Origin: CAYTCZ01 sp964436315
GTDB lineage: Bacteria > Actinomycetota > Thermoleophilia > Gaiellales > Gaiellaceae
NCBI GenBank assembly: GCA_964436315.1
Contig: CAYTCZ010000026.1
Location: 1-35,840 of the forward strand
Direction of reading: 5' to 3'
Length of the DNA stretch: 35,840 bases
Below, one piece after another: positions 31,351-35,840 of this stretch; positions within the stretch are counted from its first letter, which is position 1; each line of letters begins with the position of its first letter. Below the pieces are notes generated by a model, which was not told the origin of the DNA, searched no databases, and saw only the letters and a program-made list of their open reading frames with translations. The translations under genes and the position numbers were made by a program.

Positions 31351-32696
31351 TTATGCGACGACGACCTTCTCGCCGTTCTGGATCTGGAGGATGAAGAACT
31401 TCCTCGGGGTGACGTCGCCGGCCTCGTCGAAGGCGATCATCTCTCCAATAATCGAGGTCGGGAAGTTCGTGGCGCGAACAGCTTCGATCATGCTTTCACG
31501 AGTCGGTTCCTCGCCCGCCTCGCAGATCGACTGCGCCGCAGCCATCAGGACCTCGGCAGCCAAATAGCTCGGAGGTCCAAACGTGCCGAACTCTTCGCCG
31601 ACGGTGGCGTTGTACTCATCGATGATGCCCTGAATTTCCGGATCGTCGATGGTCGTGATGATAGGCGCGAACACCGAGACGTAGGCGCCTTCAGCCGTGA
31701 ACTCCGGCGTATCCGTGCCGTCCGAGCCAAACAGCGCAGCCGTCTTCCCCTGCTCGACCATCTGGTCGGCGAAGAGCTGAGCGTTTGCCGCCAGCTGCCA
31801 CGGCAGGAACACGACGTCGGTATCGTCGGCGATCGTGCTCACAAGCGCTGAGAAGTCCGTCTGGTCCTGACTGACTGACTCGCGGTCGACGGTGACGCCA
31901 GCTTCCTCGAGGGCCGACGTCGCAAAGTCCGCGAGGCCGGTTGAGTACGACGTCTGGTCGTCGATGATCAGCACCTTCTGCGCTCCAAGCTGATCAATCA
32001 TGAAGTTGGCAGCCGTGGGACCCTGGTCGTCGTCCGTCGGCACAACGCGGAAGAACGTCTCGGTGTTCAACGTAATGTCCGTCTGGGTCGACGACGGGGA
32101 TACATAGGCGATTTGACCGTCGATGACGGCGGCCGCGGCCTCCACGACCGGACTGCTCGCCGGCCCGACGATTGCGAGGATGGAGTCATCGGCGAGGAAC
32201 TGCTCGGCGACGACTGCTCCCTCCGCCGGGTCGAGCATCGTATCGCCCTCGGTGAACTCGAAGCTCGTTCCGTTCTCCGCGTTCCAGCGGTCGACCGCGA
32301 ATGACGCCCAATTCAGCTGTTCTTGCCCGATGAACGCCGCGGGTCCAGTGATGGGAAACATGAAGCCGATGTTGCCGCCGCACTCGACTGGTGCGGCCTC
32401 AGGCTCTGGCTCCGGTTCNNNNNNNNNNNNNNNNNNNNNNNNNNNNNNNNNNNNNNNNNNNNNNNNNNNNNNNNNNNNNNNNNNNNNNNNNNNNNNNNNN
32501 NNNNNNNNNNNNNNNNNNCCGGTTCGGGCGCCGGTTCGGGCTCTGGAGCGGGCTCCGGAGCCGGTTCGGGCTCTGCAGCGGGCTCCGCCGGCGGTGCGGG
32601 CTCCGCCGAGTCGTCGTCGCCGCCGCACCCTGCGGCTACCACCGTTAAGGCCGCAACCAGCGCCAGCAGCAGGATCCACCAACGTTTTCGTGTCAT
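31351..32696 (-). CDS. livK: Branched-chain amino acid-type substrate-binding lipoprotein LivK, interrupted by an assembly gap
   Basis: A lipoprotein periplasmic-type binding protein. Residues 1-24 are a signal peptide ending in the lipobox VVAAGC (Cys24 lipidated). A Glu/Pro-rich, low-complexity linker follows and runs into a 100-N gap (32419-32518), then resumes as EPEPEPE and enters the ligand-binding domain at VECGGNIGFMFPITGP. The domain shows ILAIVGPASSPVVEA and YVSPSSTQTDITL as in type I periplasmic binding proteins. The start is ATG 32696 with GGAGG upstream. The frames on the two sides of the gap disagree if it is really 100 bases; continuity needs a length of 2 modulo 3. The ligand cannot be named from the sequence. 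Confidence 0.88.
32419..32518. other. Assembly gap of 100 Ns within the livK Glu-Pro linker
   Basis: The run is exactly 100 Ns, a conventional placeholder for unknown length. It lies in a repetitive GGCTCCGGTTCGGG-like tract on the plus strand, which encodes the EP-repeat linker. The reading frames flanking it require a true length of 2 modulo 3, so the number is not literal. Confidence 0.98.
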
Positions 32697-32711
32697 TCTC
32701 CCTCCTCAGTT

Positions 32712-33440
32712 CTATGACTCATCTGGGTTGTACGCCTCCGCTGCGCTACCGGGCGGATAGAAGACTCCAAGAACGCGGATTGGATCCCCTCCGACGTTCT
32801 CGAGGCAATGAACCATGCGTGGCGGGAAGTGGATACACGATCCCTGAGAAATCGGCACGTCTGGTTCTCCCTCCCGATGTAGCACTCCGTTTCCCTCGAG
32901 TATGTAGACGACCTCGTTGTACAAGTGATAGTGGTCCTTGGCGCGGCCGGGCGGTATCCAGCCGACAAACTGGGTGAATCCGTGGCATCCGACTTCCGGA
33001 TTGACCACGAACCAGAACTTCCGATCCCTGCCTGCCGGATGTTCCGGCTGGTCGGCCAGCCGGACCGTTACCCGCCTTTCGCCGACGTCTGCGGCCGACT
33101 CCTCGGGCAGCGGCGCGAGGACGGAGACGACGATGAGGTCACCGCCGCCGGTGTTCTCGACGTCGTACTGCTCACCCGGGGCGATGTAGACGCCGGTTTC
33201 GGCAGCGACGTCATGGGAGTCTCCGTTGAGATGGATCACACCGCTTCCGGAGACGACGTAGAGCACTTCTTCGGCGCCGTCGGGAGCCGATCGAGAGCGA
33301 GCCCTCCCCGGCCCGAAGCGAACGATCGACTGCTGTAGATGGCCGGTTCGACCCTCGTCGATAGTGACCCGCGTCTCAGCGGTATCGCCCTCTTCTCGGA
33401 CTCCCTCGACTTCGCGCTCTGCAATGACGTACCCGGGCAT
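32712..33440 (-). CDS. Bicupin protein with one intact metal site
   Basis: Two tandem cupin barrels in 242 residues. The C-terminal barrel has full motif 1 (PGRAKDHYHLYNEVVYILEGNG, two His and a Glu) and motif 2 (PPRMVHCLENVGG with its His). The N-terminal barrel keeps the fold pattern (DGAEEVLYVVSGSGVIHLNGD and IAPGEQYDVENTGGG) but lacks the motif 1 histidines, so it is probably structural. ATG 33440 is preferred for its strong AGGAGAGG Shine-Dalgarno; the longer frame to ATG 33509 adds 23 less conserved-looking residues. Function could be dioxygenase, epimerase or hydrolase; it precedes livK in the same direction. Confidence 0.85.
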   Translation of the reverse strand: MPGYVIAEREVEGVREEGDTAETRVTIDEGRTGHLQQSIVRFGPGRARSRSAPDGAEEVLYVVSGSGVIHLNGDSHDVAAETGVYIAPGEQYDVENTGGGDLIVVSVLAPLPEESAADVGERRVTVRLADQPEHPAGRDRKFWFVVNPEVGCHGFTQFVGWIPPGRAKDHYHLYNEVVYILEGNGVLHREGEPDVPISQGSCIHFPPRMVHCLENVGGDPIRVLGVFYPPGSAAEAYNPDES

Positions 33441-33547
33441 TCGTCCCCTCTCCTGGAGGCCCGTGACGTGATCAAAGAAACTTGATTCTGGCACCGCCGG
33501 GGATGCCATTCAACAGGCACCCCAACGGGACAATGCCCTCGGGCCGG

Positions 33548-35050
33548 TCAAGCCGACACGAGGAGCGGGAAAAACGGGGGCGTAAGCAGGGCGCCGAGGC
33601 GGGTGTCGCCGTCCCGCGTTGCCCGAGCCATTTCCAACGCTGCGGGCAGGGTCCGCACCGGGACGAAACCGAGGCGGCGAGCGGCGGTCGCGTCCCGGCA
33701 GCCGGCCACGAGCACCGCGCCGAGACGCTGGCGTGCGGGCGCGCAGGCCTCCCACTGCGCGAACGGCAGGCGAGGGTGGCACGAGCGCCCTTCACGGTAC
33801 GCGGCGATCGCACTGCCGTTCCGTGCTGCCGCCTCCTCCGCCTCGGCGAGGGAGCTCGGCTCGATGCTGGCGCTCGGACGGAGAGAAGAGAAGAAGACCC
33901 TGTGCGGGGCCTGTGTCGGATGGGCGAACCGGCGGTGGAGCCTGTGTTGAATCACGAGCGTTCCCCCATCAGTGATTGGAAAGCGCCCGCCCCAGAGCCT
34001 GAGGGCATAGCCGAGGCCGAGGTACGCCGCGTCGACGGGATTCGCCCGTTCGAGCGGCGGATACGGAGTGACCGGGGGCACGCCCATGATGAGTCCGTCA
34101 AGCGGGGTGGAAATCGGTAGACCGCGAGTGATGCGCATGAGCCCGAGTGCAGCGTCGTGTGCTTCTGTCAGTGAGCCGGCGAACACGGCTGCCGTGCCAA
34201 CCTTCGGGAGTCGATTGTGAACGATGCGGCGGCGGACCGGACTCGGCAAAAGCGAGAAGGCCTGGCGCGCACTGCTCGACGCGAAGCGCTCGACCGCAGC
34301 TCTCTCGTAGGGCACGTTGGTGAGCGCGCCATCCCAGACGGGGTGTGAGAGCGTAAGCGAGACGCCCGCGAGGGCAACCTGTGCAGCGAGCGCGTTTCCT
34401 ATCTCTCGCGCCCTGACCGCCGACGGCCCGTCTGGTGCAAGCAGACTCGGGCTGTCCACAGCCTGTCGTGCCGAGCCGACGTCGGAGGCTCCCAGGAGTG
34501 TCCCGGGCCCTCCGTCGACGATGCTTTCTGCCGCGGAGACGCAGACGACCGTGTCAACGTCAACGAGAGCTCGATTGACGAGAACGGGATCGCCGGCGGG
34601 GCTCTGGATCTCGGCGAGATCCGGATCCTCAACATCGTGGGCAAGGAGCCGCCCGTAAAGTCGCCGTACGAGCTGATCTCCAAATCGCACCTCGAGGTCG
34701 GCGGGAGTGGATCGTCGGGCGAGGCCTCCCGCAACGAGTACCTTGAGCCGGTCACCTCGAACACCCGCGCGTTCGAGTTCATCAATGATCACGGCGAGCG
34801 CTTCTCGGCGCGGATCGTTCTGCGGCGCCGGGAGCGGAAGCGCCCACGAGTCGGTGAGGATTGTGACACGCCCGTTCTTGGGGACGAGCGCTCTCAGCGG
34901 CTCGCTGTCCACAGGATCTCGAAGCGCCTCGCGTACGGCGTTCCCGACGTTCGCAGGCCCCTCGACCGGAGAAGGAGGCAGCAGGAGCTCAACACGGTCG
35001 TCGAGGGTTACGACCGTGATCCGGGATCCAGCGAGGAGTGGGATTTGCAC
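33548..35050 (-). CDS. LarA-like (DUF2088) protein, lactate-racemase family homologue
   Basis: This 500-residue protein matches the N-terminal lactate racemase LarA domain: RVTILTDSWALPLPAPQ, then LVAGGLARRSTPADLEVRFGDQ and AHDVED (H138, where LarA has NHD). The region corresponding to the nickel-pincer site (PHxxAGFSGGPK) reads ESIVDGGPGTLLG, so the His is not conserved and the cofactor-anchoring Lys is a Thr. Either it binds a different cofactor or it is catalytically altered. The C-terminal part (PYERAAVERF to end) is typical of LarA length but poorly conserved. The start is GTG 35050; no larB, larC or larE is in the window. It leads the minus-strand run. Confidence 0.75.
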   Translation of the reverse strand: MQIPLLAGSRITVVTLDDRVELLLPPSPVEGPANVGNAVREALRDPVDSEPLRALVPKNGRVTILTDSWALPLPAPQNDPRREALAVIIDELERAGVRGDRLKVLVAGGLARRSTPADLEVRFGDQLVRRLYGRLLAHDVEDPDLAEIQSPAGDPVLVNRALVDVDTVVCVSAAESIVDGGPGTLLGASDVGSARQAVDSPSLLAPDGPSAVRAREIGNALAAQVALAGVSLTLSHPVWDGALTNVPYERAAVERFASSSARQAFSLLPSPVRRRIVHNRLPKVGTAAVFAGSLTEAHDAALGLMRITRGLPISTPLDGLIMGVPPVTPYPPLERANPVDAAYLGLGYALRLWGGRFPITDGGTLVIQHRLHRRFAHPTQAPHRVFFSSLRPSASIEPSSLAEAEEAAARNGSAIAAYREGRSCHPRLPFAQWEACAPARQRLGAVLVAGCRDATAARRLGFVPVRTLPAALEMARATRDGDTRLGALLTPPFFPLLVSA

Positions 35051-35141
35051 ACCGAGAGGTTGTCACGGACGGCTGACGTGGGGCCACGCGCAGCGCGATA
35101 GGCTTGTAGCGCACGGTTGTGAAAGGGGTCTGGAGACTGCT

Positions 35142-35750
35142 TTGACTGACCACACGAGTGAACACAGGGTGGTCCGGCTCTCGCTCGACGTGCCGATCTG
35201 GGATCGGTTCTTCATGGTTTCTCCACTTGCCCTCGTGGCAACGAAGGAGGGCGATGGACACGACATCGCCCCGAAACACATGGCGAGCCCGCTCGGCTGG
35301 CAGAACTTCTGGTCGTTCGTCTGCAGCCCTCGCCACGGCACGTACGTCAACGTCCTCGAACACCAGGCATTCACTGCGAGTTTTCCTGGGCCCGATCAGA
35401 TCGTCGAGACGAGCATGGCAGCAGCGCCCCGTATGGAAGATGACTCGAAACCGAGTCTCGCTGCTCTCCCAACTGCGCCTGCCTCAGTCGTAGACGGGGT
35501 GGTTGTTGCTGGTTGCTATCTGCAGCTCGAATGTACCCTCGAGCGAATCGTCGACGGATTCGGCGAGAACAGTCTCATCGTCGGCAAGATCGTCGCGGCA
35601 TCAGTCGACGAGCGGTTCGCCAGAGGAGCAGAACAGGATGACCTCGAACTCATCCACAACGCCCCGTTGCTCGCCTACTTGGCTCCCGGGCGCTTTGCGA
35701 GAGTGGCCGATAGCTTGAGCTTTCCGTTCCCCGCGAATTTCAAGCTGTAG
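35142..35750 (+). CDS. Flavin reductase-like (FMN-binding) domain protein
   Basis: A 202-residue protein resembling flavin reductase-like FMN-binding proteins of the DIM6/NTAB group: FFMVSPLALVATKEGDGHDIAPKHM, then FWSFVCSPRHGTYVNVLEHQAFTASFPG, which fits the flavin-binding split barrel. The C-terminal LIVGKIVAASVDERFA and FPANFKL segments fit too. The start is TTG at 35142, with GGAG 7 bases upstream; an in-frame ATG at 34707 lies within the antisense LarA-like gene and is rejected. It is divergent from the LarA-like gene across 91 bases. Possible partner of an oxygenase; not shown. Confidence 0.75.
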   Translation: MTDHTSEHRVVRLSLDVPIWDRFFMVSPLALVATKEGDGHDIAPKHMASPLGWQNFWSFVCSPRHGTYVNVLEHQAFTASFPGPDQIVETSMAAAPRMEDDSKPSLAALPTAPASVVDGVVVAGCYLQLECTLERIVDGFGENSLIVGKIVAASVDERFARGAEQDDLELIHNAPLLAYLAPGRFARVADSLSFPFPANFKL

Positions 35751-35840
35751 AGGTCAAGTGGTCTCTCCGGTACATACGTGCCCAAATGGCCGGCGAAAAC
35801 CGAGTAGCTCGAGGACGCAGGGAGGCCGCATACCTAGACG
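35751..35840. other. 3' end of window, no feature seen
   Basis: The last 90 bases after the flavin-reductase-like stop contain no clear start, hairpin or repeat that I can support. Confidence 0.5.

Noticed and set aside
32519..32640. Gly/Ser repeat reading frame on the plus strand opposite livK
   Set aside because: It is the antisense of the EP-rich linker and has no start, Shine-Dalgarno or homology of its own.
34707..35141. Long plus-strand reading frame with ATG at 34707 leading into the flavin-reductase-like gene
   Set aside because: The first part lies antisense to the LarA-like gene and is Arg/Ser-rich; homology begins at the TTG 35142 region.
1..35840. CRISPR array, insertion sequence, rRNA or prophage
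   Set aside because: No regularly spaced repeats, transposase, integrase or phage genes and no rRNA segments were seen.

Overview
The window is a high-GC bacterial chromosome segment with tightly packed genes, many 1-4 base overlaps and frequent GTG/TTG starts. Several starts lie 6-7 bases after a TANNNT hexamer, which suggests leaderless or short-leader transcripts. Housekeeping synteny (comEC-holA-rpsT-murJ-lepA-hemW-hrcA-dnaJ-prmA-mtaB-HIT-yqeY-phoH-ybeY-dgk-cdd-era), a deoC-aldehyde dehydrogenase cluster and a PPi-type phosphofructokinase point to an actinobacterium, perhaps a Thermoleophilia-like lineage. That placement is inference from gene content. A run of exactly 100 Ns inside one gene marks a draft or metagenome-derived scaffold.

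Region 1 (1-16164, plus strand except rpsT) holds DNA uptake (comEC, partial), replication (holA), a ribosomal protein, the lipid II flippase, translation and heat-shock genes, RNA and protein modification enzymes, ybeY/era ribosome maturation, a kinase-phosphatase fusion for lipid carriers, and cytidine deaminase. Region 2 (16180-21915, plus) has an unassigned zinc metallopeptidase-like gene and then a deoxyribose-phosphate catabolic cluster: deoC, a full aldehyde dehydrogenase, a half-length aldehyde dehydrogenase with no catalytic half, and a degenerate indole-glycerol-phosphate-synthase-like barrel. Region 3 (21927-23282, minus) has a probable PPi-dependent phosphofructokinase, tRNA-Leu(CAA) and a highly structured non-coding stretch.

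Region 4 (23283-35050, all minus, transcribed right to left) is a long operon-like run: a LarA-like protein, a bicupin, a complete branched-chain-type ABC importer (livK-H-M-G-F), a class V PLP enzyme, an aldo/keto reductase, an ornithine-cyclodeaminase-family enzyme and a threonine-dehydratase-family enzyme. Gene overlaps tie the last enzymes to the transporter. The order suggests import and catabolism of an amino-acid-like compound. The dehydratase/cyclodeaminase pair resembles EutB/EutC of hydroxyectoine use and BhcB/BhcD of the beta-hydroxyaspartate cycle, but the partner genes of both pathways are missing here. This operon and the deoC cluster are the best candidates for undescribed biology. 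The window ends with a divergent flavin-reductase-like gene (35142-35750).
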